Assembly (NCBI GenBank): GCA_009697495.1
Contig: SHUN01000132.1
Location: 1 to 7,527, forward strand
Direction: 5' to 3'
DNA from: Bryobacterales bacterium
GTDB lineage: Bacteria; Acidobacteriota; Terriglobia; Bryobacterales; Bryobacteraceae
Length of the DNA: 7,527 nt
The number at the start of each line of letters is the position of its first letter. The stretch's first letter is position 1. Both the position numbers and the translations under genes were made by a program. This document shows positions 1 through 6,407 of this stretch, in pieces. Under the pieces are notes generated by a model. The model was not told the DNA's origin. It saw only the letters and a list, made by a program, of their open reading frames with translations, and ran no database searches.

Positions 1-2
1 GC

Positions 3-155
3 GTCGATTCCGCTTTTAAACTAGCCGCCGGCCGCCTCCCCAACGAGCGCGAACGTCTGCTCTCTCTCAAATATCTGGACGATCCGGACCCATCCGCGGC
101 CACCGAATTCGCCCTGTCTCTATTCAACTCCAACGCCTTCCTCTACGTGGACTAA
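3..155 (+). CDS. C-terminal end of a DUF1553 (cytochrome-associated) protein, partial
   Basis: Only the last 50 residues and the stop (TAA at 153-155) are present; the 5' part lies outside the window. The ending, LFNSNAFLYVD, is the usual C-terminus of DUF1549/DUF1553 proteins of Acidobacteria, Planctomycetes and Verrucomicrobia, in which the residues before it form a helical segment (here around RLPNERERLLSL). These large exported proteins often carry a planctomycete-type cytochrome c domain at the N-terminus, which cannot be checked here. Their biochemical role is not settled; they are usually linked to polysaccharide use. The next gene, DUF1501, starts 2 bases after the stop, and this pairing is the commonest arrangement for both families, which strongly supports the call despite the short fragment. 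Confidence 0.8.
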   Translation, partial: VDSAFKLAAGRLPNERERLLSLKYLDDPDPSAATEFALSLFNSNAFLYVD

Positions 156-157
156 TC

Positions 158-1567
158 ATGCCAGAACATATTCGCTACGCCCGCAACCGAAGAGAATTCC
201 TCACCGACTGCTTTTGCGGTTTCGGTGCCATGGGTTTCGGCTCGCTGATGGCGGCCGAGGCGTCCAAGAACCCTCTTGCGCCCAAGGCCCCGCACTTCCC
301 CGCCAAAGCGAAATCCATGATTTTTCTCTTCCAGGCAGGCGGCCCGTCGCATCTGGAAACTTTCGATCCCAAGCCGCTCCTCAACAAACTCCACGGCGAA
401 AAACGTCCCGATACCTTTGGCAAAGTCGAGTACCAGAACGTCAACTCCGCCTCCCGCCTCCTCGGCACCAAACGCACGTTCGCCCGCTATGGAAAATCCG
501 GCCTGGAAGTCTCCGATCTCCTTCCGCACCAAGCCCAAATTGCCGACGATCTCTGCGTCATCCGCTCCATGCACGGCGACATGGTGGTCCACTCCGCCGC
601 TCAATATCAACTGATGTCCGGCCGCGTCATTCCCGGCTTCCCGTCCATGGGTAGCTGGGTGACTTACGGCCTCGGCACCGTCTCGGATTCTCTCCCCGCC
701 TACGTCGTCATGCCCGATCCCAACGGCGCTCCCGAAGCCGGCCAGCCCATGTACACGAACGGCTTTCTGCCCGCCGTCTACCAGCCCGCCATGTTCCGCG
801 CCGGCAAGCGCCCCGTCTTGAATCTGGAAGTGCCAAAGGGCATCACCATGGACCGCCGCCGCAAAACCATTGACCTCATCCGCCAGCTCAACGAAGCCAA
901 CATGCTCGGCGAAGATCAGGAACTCGCCGCCCGCATTTCGGCGTACGATACCGCGTTCAAAATGCAAACGCAAGCCCCTGAACTCTTCGATGTCTCCAGC
1001 GAACCGCAGGAAACCCTCGACATGTACGGCGTCGGCAAACCCGATACCGACGACTACGGCCGGCGCTGCCTCCTCGCCCGCCGCCTCATCGAAAAGGGTG
1101 TCCGCTTCGTCTGCGTCGTCGCCGGCGGCGGCGGCGGCGACACCGAATGGGACGCCCACTCCGACATCGAGAAAAACCATGCGCGAATGGCCCGATTGAC
1201 CGACCAGCCAACCGCGGCGCTCGTCAAGGATTTGAAGCGCCGCGGCCTGCTCGATGAAACCATCGTCCTGTGGGGCGGCGAGTTCGGCCGCTCCCCGGAA
1301 TCGGAGCGCGGCACCGGGCGCGATCATCACAATACGGGCTTCACCATGTGGGCTGCCGGCGGCGGTTTCAAAGGCGGTATCGCCTACGGAGCCACTGACG
1401 ATATTGGTCTCAAATCCACCGTCAATCCTGTCCATTTCCGCGATTTGCACGCCACGCTTATCAATCAGCTCGGCCTCCAGCAGGACGCCCTCAGCTATCT
1501 TCATCAGGGCCGCCGCGAGCGCCTCACCGAAGTCCACGGAACCGTCTTGAAAGACATTCTGGTCTGA
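158..1567 (+). CDS. DUF1501 family protein, Tat-exported, alkaline-phosphatase-like fold
   Basis: A 469-residue protein, full length for DUF1501. The N-terminus has a twin-arginine signal (NRREFL, residues 10-15) followed by a Gly/Ala/Phe stretch, so Tat export is likely, as is usual in the family. Family hallmarks are visible in order: FLFQAGGPSHLETFD from residue 56, a HGDMVVHSAAQYQLMSGR block after it, WGGEFGR at 372-378 and GRDHH at 387-391. The His/Asp/Glu residues of these blocks fit the metal site of the alkaline phosphatase/sulfatase superfamily, to which DUF1501 is related; no substrate is established. The ATG at 158 is chosen because it gives the complete Tat signal and lies 2 bases after the DUF1553 stop, so translation is probably coupled. 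The downstream isomerase gene begins 4 bases after its stop, giving a likely three-gene operon. Confidence 0.93.
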   Translation: MPEHIRYARNRREFLTDCFCGFGAMGFGSLMAAEASKNPLAPKAPHFPAKAKSMIFLFQAGGPSHLETFDPKPLLNKLHGEKRPDTFGKVEYQNVNSASRLLGTKRTFARYGKSGLEVSDLLPHQAQIADDLCVIRSMHGDMVVHSAAQYQLMSGRVIPGFPSMGSWVTYGLGTVSDSLPAYVVMPDPNGAPEAGQPMYTNGFLPAVYQPAMFRAGKRPVLNLEVPKGITMDRRRKTIDLIRQLNEANMLGEDQELAARISAYDTAFKMQTQAPELFDVSSEPQETLDMYGVGKPDTDDYGRRCLLARRLIEKGVRFVCVVAGGGGGDTEWDAHSDIEKNHARMARLTDQPTAALVKDLKRRGLLDETIVLWGGEFGRSPESERGTGRDHHNTGFTMWAAGGGFKGGIAYGATDDIGLKSTVNPVHFRDLHATLINQLGLQQDALSYLHQGRRERLTEVHGTVLKDILV

Positions 1568-1571
1568 ACCT

Positions 1572-2393
1572 ATGATACGACTCAGTTGTCTTTCCCTCAG
1601 CTTTCAGAATCAGTTTCGCGCCGGCAAAATGGACCTTCCCAAGTTCATCACCGCCGCCCGCGCCCTGGGCTTCGACGGCGTCGATCTGCACATGCAGCAC
1701 TTGAAGGGCTTCGACCGCATATACCTGAAGCAACTGCGGCGAATGCTCCTCGACAACGGCATGTCCGTGCCCAGCTTCCCTGTCTCAACCGAGTTCGGGC
1801 TGTACCCGGACCGCATCGGCGCGGAGATCGAAAAGTGCCGTGTCGGCATGGAGACCGGACTCTTTCTGGGAGCCCCTCTGGCCCGCCTATTCGTCGGATC
1901 AACGCCCAAAGACGGCAACCCGGAAGAGGCCTTCAACAGAGGCGTCGACGCCCTCCGCCGCTGCGCGGAAATCGGCGCCGAGATCGGCATGGTCGCGGCG
2001 CTGCAGAATCACAGCGGACTCACCAGCACCGGCGACGACATGCTGCGGTTCCACAAAGCCGTGAACCATCCCAACTTCGCGCTCGTGCTCGATACCGGCC
2101 ATTTCACCGGCCGCAGCGGGCCCAACGGACCGAAGCGCGAAGGCCACACTTTCACGAACTACTACCGGTCACTGGAACAAGTCGCCCCGCTCGCGCCCTT
2201 CGTACGCGTGAAAAGCTATGAGCCCGACGCCCAAGGCTCCGAGGCCCACATCGATTACAAGCGAGTTTTTGAAATCCTGCACGGTGTTCACTACAACGGC
2301 TTTTGCAGCATGGTCTATGAAGGCAAGGAAGATGAACTGACGGCAATCCCCCGCGCCGCGAAGTTTCTCCGGAAAATGGTCCGAGGCGATTAG
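1572..2393 (+). CDS. Sugar phosphate isomerase/epimerase-like protein (AP endonuclease 2 TIM barrel)
   Basis: A 273-residue protein of the xylose-isomerase-like TIM-barrel superfamily. Visible blocks are FITAARALGFDGVDLHM near the N-terminus (strand and helix of the first repeats), ALQNHSG at 143-149, LVLDTGHF around 171-178 with D174 and H177 as likely metal ligands, and VYEGKED near 248-254 with E250 as the C-terminal metal-binding glutamate. The position often held by the first metal Glu (E in ALENH) is Gln145 here; the QNH form recurs in related proteins of Acidobacteria and Planctomycetes, as far as I know, so this may define a subgroup rather than loss of function. No signal peptide is seen, so it is probably cytoplasmic. 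It follows DUF1501 after 4 bases without a visible Shine-Dalgarno, suggesting coupled translation. Substrate is unknown; a keto-sugar or inositol derivative is a guess from the family only. Confidence 0.88.
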   Translation: MIRLSCLSLSFQNQFRAGKMDLPKFITAARALGFDGVDLHMQHLKGFDRIYLKQLRRMLLDNGMSVPSFPVSTEFGLYPDRIGAEIEKCRVGMETGLFLGAPLARLFVGSTPKDGNPEEAFNRGVDALRRCAEIGAEIGMVAALQNHSGLTSTGDDMLRFHKAVNHPNFALVLDTGHFTGRSGPNGPKREGHTFTNYYRSLEQVAPLAPFVRVKSYEPDAQGSEAHIDYKRVFEILHGVHYNGFCSMVYEGKEDELTAIPRAAKFLRKMVRGD

Positions 2394-2474
2394 CCGGTTC
2401 CGGCCCCGTCAATACTGCGCCGCTCCACTACCGAGCCGAAGGCGGCAGACGCGCCAGTCAGTGTGGAGAAATTC

Positions 2475-2503
2475 TTGCTGTCTGCACAAAAAGTGCATAC
2501 CAT
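2475..2503 (+). promoter_or_regulatory. Putative sigma-70-type promoter of brnT-brnA
   Basis: TTGCTG (2475-2480) and TACCAT (2498-2503) resemble -35 and -10 boxes and are separated by exactly 17 bases. If used, the transcript would start near the GTG at 2511, which is in frame with BrnT and would give a protein beginning MGFEWDE, close to the usual BrnT start. This would make the message leaderless, as suggested for other genes here. The alternative ATG at 2502 lies inside the -10 box. Confidence 0.5.
2483..2497. promoter_or_regulatory. Palindrome TGCAC-N5-GTGCA, candidate BrnA operator
   Basis: A perfect inverted repeat with 5-base arms and an AAAAA spacer fills most of the gap between the putative -35 and -10 boxes of brnT-brnA. 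BrnA-type antitoxins are ribbon-helix-helix repressors that bind palindromes at their own promoter, so this is the natural operator candidate. Short arms mean chance cannot be ruled out; position is the main argument. Confidence 0.45.
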
Positions 2504-2734
2504 GGGAACAGTGGGATTCGAGTGGGACGAGCAGAGCAAGGTCGGAGTCAATTTTAGAAGGCACGGAGTCCGAAGGCCGGAAGCGATCCCAGTATTCGAT
2601 GATCCTTGCTCGGTGTAGGCGCGACTGGACGCCTGCTGGTGGTCGTTTACACTTGGCGTGGCGAAAACGCGCGGATCATCTCCGTGCGCCCCGCCGAACC
2701 ACGCGAACACGAAGAATACGAGGCACGACAATGA
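2502..2734 (+). pseudogene. brnT: brnT toxin pseudogene: internal deletion plus frameshift
   Basis: BrnT is a small RNase toxin of the RelE-like fold, neutralised by BrnA. The first part, in the frame of 2502, reads MGTVGFEWDEQSK, then NFRRHGV and VFDDP, the standard BrnT N-terminal blocks, and hits a stop (TAG at 2616-2618) after 38 residues. The remainder is found in another frame from 2612: GVGATGRLLVVVYTWRGE, then ARIISVRPAEPREHEEYEARQ, the standard BrnT C-terminus, ending in TGA at 2732-2734. Between FDDP and the GRLLVVVYT block, BrnT proteins normally have about 20 more residues containing the HS..EER segment, which is absent. So a deletion near 2605-2612 removed that segment and put the two halves out of frame. 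The stop overlaps the brnA start (ATGA, 2731-2734), the intact family arrangement. GTG at 2511 is an alternative start. Confidence 0.85.
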
Positions 2735-3000
2735 AGAGTCACTACGATTTTAGCAAGGGCAAACGGGGCCGTGTGCTTCCGCCTGAATCCGAACCTGCGG
2801 GCAAGACCCGGATTACAATCCGGCTCGACAAGGACATTGTGGATCGCTTTTTTGAGATAGCGGAGCAATCCGGGGGCGCGACTGGCTATCAAACATTGAT
2901 GAACGCGGCACTGCGGGATTACCTGGAGGGGAAGTCGCCAAGGTTCGAGGATACGCTGCGCCGCATCATTCGCGAAGAACTGAAGCCGAGCGCGGCTTGA
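2731..3000 (+). CDS. brnA: BrnA antitoxin (ribbon-helix-helix)
   Basis: An intact 89-residue protein. The N-terminus, MKSHYDFSKGKRGRVLPP, is the toxin-binding lead typical of BrnA; it is followed by the ribbon-helix-helix core: KTRITIRLD (residues 25-33) as the DNA-contacting strand, then helices around DIVDRFFEIAEQ and YQTLMNAALRDYLEG. The charged C-terminal tail (FEDTLRRIIREEL) is also common in the family. BrnA binds BrnT and represses the operon. It starts at the ATG overlapping the stop of the broken brnT, the usual coupling. Since brnT no longer encodes a complete toxin, BrnA is either a relic or is kept as a repressor or for protection against another BrnT elsewhere; the sequence cannot tell. 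Its frame continues upstream open to a GTG at 2461, but that extension overlaps the brnT remnant and is not believable protein. Confidence 0.9.
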   Translation: MKSHYDFSKGKRGRVLPPESEPAGKTRITIRLDKDIVDRFFEIAEQSGGATGYQTLMNAALRDYLEGKSPRFEDTLRRIIREELKPSAA

Positions 3001-3039
3001 TTCGGAACTAGGCCGCGGAAGTCCGGCATCGGCGGCGGG

Positions 3040-3232
3040 CGCGTCTGGCAGCGGCGCGCCCGAACGGGCCAAAGATTCCATCACGGCTCCAAGCTCATGA
3101 GTCTTACGAAACGTCGTGCCCAGATCGGATAGCACGGTCGCTCACGCTGCCGGATTCAAGGACCGCGTCAAGCAACGATTCGTCCTGGGCCGCCTTGCGC
3201 AGAAAGAGAAGCGCTTGCTCACTCCGCTTCAT
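3040..3232 (-). pseudogene. HEPN-domain gene, broken by internal deletion, frameshift and 3' loss
   Basis: Read from ATG at 3232 on the minus strand, the product begins MKRSEQALLFLRKAAQDE and continues to VSDRA, a typical HEPN N-terminal helix pair, then goes out of frame and stops at 3104-3106 after 42 residues. In another frame, from about 3135 downward, VLSDLGTTFRKTHELGAVMESLARSGAPLPD is the later part of the same domain. The segment between them, normally carrying the HAQQA.EK.LKA helix (roughly 15-20 residues), is missing. AGCAC at 3131-3135 belongs to both the last in-frame codons of the first part and the first codons of the second, as expected for a microhomology deletion. After PLPDA (about 3040) the family's usual C-terminal segment is not recognisable, so the 3' end is lost too. 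The start overlaps the MNT gene by 14 bases. Confidence 0.75.
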
Positions 3233-3542
3233 AGAGGACCTGCCCCCCGGTGGCGGCCTCGTAATAGACGTTGCCCGGAGTATCCCGCCAATACTGAAAG
3301 TTCTCGTCGCTGACGACGAGAAGATCGACAGCGATTTCGAAGGAGCGAATGAGCCGATTCAGGCGGACCATCTCCGCGAAGCGGTTGGCGGGGTTCTCTT
3401 CCACGACCATGATGTCGAAGTCGCTATCCGGAGCAGCATCGCCTCTGGCCTGAGAACCGAAAAGGATGATCCTCTTCGGCTGGGCGGCCTGGACGAGCAC
3501 GCCGGTCATCTTCGCGACGATCTGTTTGGCTACCGGACTCAT
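3219..3542 (-). CDS. Minimal nucleotidyltransferase (MNT), partner of HEPN protein
   Basis: A 107-residue protein of the DNA polymerase beta-like nucleotidyltransferase superfamily, full size for the minimal group. The catalytic motif is complete: FGSQARG at 28-34 (G29, S30) followed by D41 and D43 in SDFDIMVV, with D73 (AVDLLVV) as the likely third carboxylate. In the studied MntA-HepT pairs the MNT protein is the antitoxin and modifies the HEPN toxin with AMP; the same role here is inferred. The HEPN gene behind it is broken, so this copy may have no functional partner at this locus. The frame stays open further upstream to beyond 3900, but that part lies opposite the next gene; ATG at 3542 is chosen because MSPVAKQIV begins the first helix of the domain at the right distance from the motif. 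No Shine-Dalgarno is evident. Confidence 0.87.
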   Translation of the reverse strand: MSPVAKQIVAKMTGVLVQAAQPKRIILFGSQARGDAAPDSDFDIMVVEENPANRFAEMVRLNRLIRSFEIAVDLLVVSDENFQYWRDTPGNVYYEAATGGQVLYEAE

Positions 3543-3624
3543 GGTTCGCACGACACTTATGACTAGTTTGCCACACGGGGATGCCCGCGACGAATGCAGG
3601 GAGCGCCCCCCGCCAATTTCAACG

Positions 3625-3630
3625 TAAGAT
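3625..3630 (+). promoter_or_regulatory. Candidate -10 box (TAAGAT) for the small coiled-coil gene
   Basis: TAAGAT lies 9 bases before the ATG at 3640, with no Shine-Dalgarno between. The spacing fits a leaderless or nearly leaderless transcript. No convincing -35 box is seen. The 97-base gap 3543-3639 separates divergent genes, so it must hold promoters for both directions. Confidence 0.35.
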
Positions 3631-3639
3631 AAAAGACTC

Positions 3640-4047
3640 ATGACTGATCCAATCGTCGAATACCTCCAGTGGAAAAAGCAGGGCGGCGAACTCCGCGCCA
3701 AAGCCAAACAAGCCATCGAGGCCCGCTTCCGGGAACTGTTGACCGAAGCGGTCCATCTCGCCGAAGAGTACCGTTCCGATTTCGGCGTCGCCCTGGCGCC
3801 CCCGGCCTCGGTGACGGCATTCAAGTTCAAAGCCGGCGCAAAGAAGGCCGTGAAAAAAGCGACGCCAGTGCCTGTCGCGGCCGTCCCCGTCATCAAAAAG
3901 CCCGACCCAAAAACTGCCGCGCTCGAAAAACAATTGGCCGCCGCCCGCAAGAAACTCGAAGCAGCCAAAGCCAATGGCGCCTCGACGAAAAATCTCGAAG
4001 ACCGCGTCTACGAACTCGAAGACGATCTCCGCCTCGCCACCCAATGA
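3640..4047 (+). CDS. Small Ala/Lys-rich coiled-coil protein of unknown function
   Basis: A 135-residue protein that I do not recognise as a named family. Three parts are visible: a helical N-terminal region (MTDPIVEYLQWKKQGGELR to about residue 50, including FRELLTEAVHLAEEY), a basic low-complexity linker of Lys, Ala, Pro and Val around 60-90 (AKKAVKKATPVPVAAVPVIKK), and a C-terminal heptad-like helix from about 92 (ALEKQLAAARKKLEAAK ... LEDRVYELEDDLRLA), probably a dimerising coiled coil. No signal peptide or membrane segment is seen, so it is likely cytoplasmic; the basic linker could bind nucleic acid, but this is speculation. Codon use (strong C at third positions) matches the downstream gene, so it is a real gene. 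Its stop overlaps the next start (ATGATG, 4044-4049), implying cotranscription with the PQQ/cytochrome gene although no functional link is obvious. Confidence 0.75.
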   Translation: MTDPIVEYLQWKKQGGELRAKAKQAIEARFRELLTEAVHLAEEYRSDFGVALAPPASVTAFKFKAGAKKAVKKATPVPVAAVPVIKKPDPKTAALEKQLAAARKKLEAAKANGASTKNLEDRVYELEDDLRLATQ

Positions 4048-6341
4048 TGCCCCTAATCCTTTTGCTCCTTATCTGCGCCGCCGCGGCCGCGCAGGAAATC
4101 CCAGCCGTCTACGGAAAGTACTGCGCCGCCTGCCACGCCGATAGCGCCGCCGGCACCGATCGCGGTCCCGGCCTCATCGACACACGCTCCCTTCGCTCCC
4201 GATCGGAGACTCAAATCAGAGGCATCATTCGCAACGGCACGCGCGGCGGCATGCCCGCCTTTCCCCTGCCCGACGCGGAACTCGATGCCCTCGCCAAAGC
4301 TGTCCGCTCCTGGAACGCCTCGGCCTTCGACGCCCACCCTCCCGGCGACCCGGCCGCCGGCAAGGTCCTCTTCGAAAAGCAGTGCTTAACCTGCCACATG
4401 GCCCAAGGCCGCGGCGCATCCAACGGCCCCGATCTCTCCTCCATCGCCCGCGAACTCACCGTCCGCGAACTGGAACAAACACTGCTAAATCCCAATTCCC
4501 GCAAAGGAAAACGCAACGGCGCGGCCTGTCCCGGATGGGCCTTCTGCCCCGATGACCCCTGGGGCGTCGTCTCCGTGCAACTGAAAAATGGAACTGCCCT
4601 ACGCGGCTTTGCCCGCAGCCAAGGCCCCCATGACATCCAACTCCAAACCTTCGACGGCAAGCTCCATCTCTTCACCGCGACCGACTATTCCACCGTCACC
4701 AAAGAAGCCGCATCCTACATGCCGGCGTTCAAAGGTTCGGACGCCGAACGTCGCGACCTCATCGCCTATTTAAGCGTCCTCGGCGGCGTCGACGTCGGCC
4801 CTCTATCCGCCGCCCCCACCGCCTCCGCAGCAGCCATCGCCAGCGTCCAAACGCCCAAACCCGGCGAATGGCCCGGCTATCACGGCCTGCCATCCGCCAA
4901 TCGCCATAGCCCGCTCGCCCAAATCAACACCGCCAACGCCTCCCGCCTGAAACCCGCCTGGAGCTATACCCTCCCGCATCCCAGCCTCCAAACCACTCCG
5001 CTGGTTGCCGATGGCGTCATGTACGTCACCGCCCCCAATCAGGTTTGCGCCCTTGATAGCGCCACCGGCCGCGAAATCTGGTGCTGGAATCGCACACGCA
5101 ACGACGCCCGCAAGATCTCCGGTGACGCCGCCAAAGGCGCCCAACGCGGCGCGGCTTTATTGGGGGACAGAATTTTCTTCGCCACCGACGACGCTCATGT
5201 CGTCGCCCTCAACCGCTTGACCGGCGCTCTTGTTTGGCAGGTTTTCCTCCCCACCGATACAGTCGGCGCCTACGGCTCCACGGCCGCTCCGCTCGTCGTC
5301 GGCGACCTCGTCGTAACCGGCATCGCCGGGGGCGACTCCCCGCTGCTCGGCTTCATCGTCGCCCTCAAAGCCTCCACCGGCGAAGAGGTCTGGCGATTCC
5401 GGACCATCCCCAGACGCGGCGAAAAAGCCGCCGAAACCTGGGGCGGCAAAGACATCGAACACGGCGGCGGCGCAACCTGGCTCACCGGCTCCTTCGATCC
5501 CCAAACTGACACCATCTACTGGCCCACCGGCAACCCCTATCCCGATACCGACGGAACCAACCGCGCCGGCGACAATCTCTACACCAACTGCGTCCTCGCC
5601 CTCGACGCCAAAACCGGTAAATTGAAATGGCATTTCCAATTCACCCCCCACGATCTCTGGGACTGGGACGCCACCGAACCGCTTGTGTTAGTGGACACTA
5701 ACTTCAAGGGCCGTCCCCGCAAACTCCTCCTGCAGGCCAACCGTAACGGCTACTTCTACGTCCTCGACCGGACCACCGGCGAATTCCTCCTCGGAACGCC
5801 ATTTGTGAAAAGGCTTACATGGTCGACCGGGCTCGACGCCAAGGGCCGTCCGCAAGTCAACCCCGCCGCCAAGCCAACCGCCGGCGGCACAAAAGTTTGC
5901 CCCGCCGTCCGCGGCGCGACGAACTGGTATTCCACCGCCTATAACCCCGCCACGAAGCTCTTCTACGTCATGGCCGTCGAAGACTGCAACATGTACCGCG
6001 CCTCCGGCAACTGGTTCGTGCCCTACAACGATCCATCGAGCCCGCCGGAAAAGGTGCTCCGCGCGCTGGACATCGAAACAGGAAAAATCGTCTGGGAAGT
6101 CCCTCAAATTGGGCCGCCGGAAGCAAACTACTCCGGCGTCCTGACCACGGCCGGCGGCCTGTTGTTCTACGGCGAGTCGGGCGGAACCTTCGCCGCCGCC
6201 GACGCCAAAACCGGGAAGACCCTGTGGCATTTCCCCACCGGCCAAGCCTGGAAAGCCTCGCCGATGACTTACACCGTGAAGGGCAGACAGCACGTCGCCA
6301 TTGCCGCCGGCAGCCAAATCCTGGCCTTCACGCTCGACTGA
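4044..6341 (+). CDS. Secreted di-haem cytochrome c / PQQ-type beta-propeller dehydrogenase
   Basis: A 765-residue protein. Residues 1-16 form a Sec signal peptide (MMPLILLLLICAAAAA), so it acts in the periplasm. First cytochrome c domain: CAACH at 27-31 with M70 (GGMPAF) as likely axial ligand. Second: CLTCH at 114-118 with M226 (YMPAF); between them an insert with LKNGTALRGF resembles planctomycete-type haem domains. An Ala/Pro linker (about 250-272) leads to a PQQ-dehydrogenase propeller, starting WPGYHG at 276, with repeated ALDSATGREIW-type blades. PQQ-site candidates by family alignment from memory are D431 (GIAGGD, Glu in methanol dehydrogenases), N497 (PTGNP), D540 as catalytic Asp and D542 in LWDWD. 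The vicinal Cys pair of methanol dehydrogenases is not seen. An alcohol or sugar is the probable substrate. Starts at ATG 4044 or 4047; the longer reading frame upstream overlaps the previous gene and is rejected. Confidence 0.88.
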   Translation: MMPLILLLLICAAAAAQEIPAVYGKYCAACHADSAAGTDRGPGLIDTRSLRSRSETQIRGIIRNGTRGGMPAFPLPDAELDALAKAVRSWNASAFDAHPPGDPAAGKVLFEKQCLTCHMAQGRGASNGPDLSSIARELTVRELEQTLLNPNSRKGKRNGAACPGWAFCPDDPWGVVSVQLKNGTALRGFARSQGPHDIQLQTFDGKLHLFTATDYSTVTKEAASYMPAFKGSDAERRDLIAYLSVLGGVDVGPLSAAPTASAAAIASVQTPKPGEWPGYHGLPSANRHSPLAQINTANASRLKPAWSYTLPHPSLQTTPLVADGVMYVTAPNQVCALDSATGREIWCWNRTRNDARKISGDAAKGAQRGAALLGDRIFFATDDAHVVALNRLTGALVWQVFLPTDTVGAYGSTAAPLVVGDLVVTGIAGGDSPLLGFIVALKASTGEEVWRFRTIPRRGEKAAETWGGKDIEHGGGATWLTGSFDPQTDTIYWPTGNPYPDTDGTNRAGDNLYTNCVLALDAKTGKLKWHFQFTPHDLWDWDATEPLVLVDTNFKGRPRKLLLQANRNGYFYVLDRTTGEFLLGTPFVKRLTWSTGLDAKGRPQVNPAAKPTAGGTKVCPAVRGATNWYSTAYNPATKLFYVMAVEDCNMYRASGNWFVPYNDPSSPPEKVLRALDIETGKIVWEVPQIGPPEANYSGVLTTAGGLLFYGESGGTFAAADAKTGKTLWHFPTGQAWKASPMTYTVKGRQHVAIAAGSQILAFTLD

Positions 6342-6392
6342 GCGCCACCCCGCCGCAGACGCACCCTTCGCCCATTCACGCGAGTAATCCGT

Positions 6393-6398
6393 TAGACT
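6393..6398 (+). promoter_or_regulatory. Candidate -10 box (TAGACT) for hicB-hicA
   Basis: TAGACT lies 9 bases before the hicB ATG at 6408 in a 66-base gap after the PQQ gene. There is no Shine-Dalgarno of note and no clear -35 box. No hairpin followed by a T-run is seen after 6341, so read-through from the upstream gene is also possible. Confidence 0.35.
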
Positions 6399-6407
6399 CG
6401 AGTTGGC

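Noticed and set aside
152..1537. 461-codon open frame on the minus strand opposite the DUF1501 gene
   Set aside because: The plus-strand frame carries clear DUF1501 motifs and a Tat signal; the antisense product is Gly/Ala/Val/Glu-rich with no recognisable domain, as expected from high GC and C-ending codons on the other strand.
2393..2404. GCCGG-TT-CCGGC inverted repeat just after the isomerase stop as a terminator
   Set aside because: The loop is only 2 bases, the stem is short, and no T-run follows.
2461..2730. Extended GTG start for BrnA giving a 179-residue protein
   Set aside because: The added part lies over the brnT remnant in a different frame and has no BrnA similarity; the ATG at 2731 gives the normal family length.
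3543..3974. Long N-terminal extension of the MNT protein on the minus strand
   Set aside because: It lies opposite the coiled-coil gene and the divergent promoter gap, while the domain begins properly at the ATG at 3542.
3669..4043. N-terminal extension of the PQQ/cytochrome reading frame by about 125 codons
   Set aside because: The extension is Arg/Pro/Ser-rich shadow of the coiled-coil gene and would bury the signal peptide that begins at 4044.
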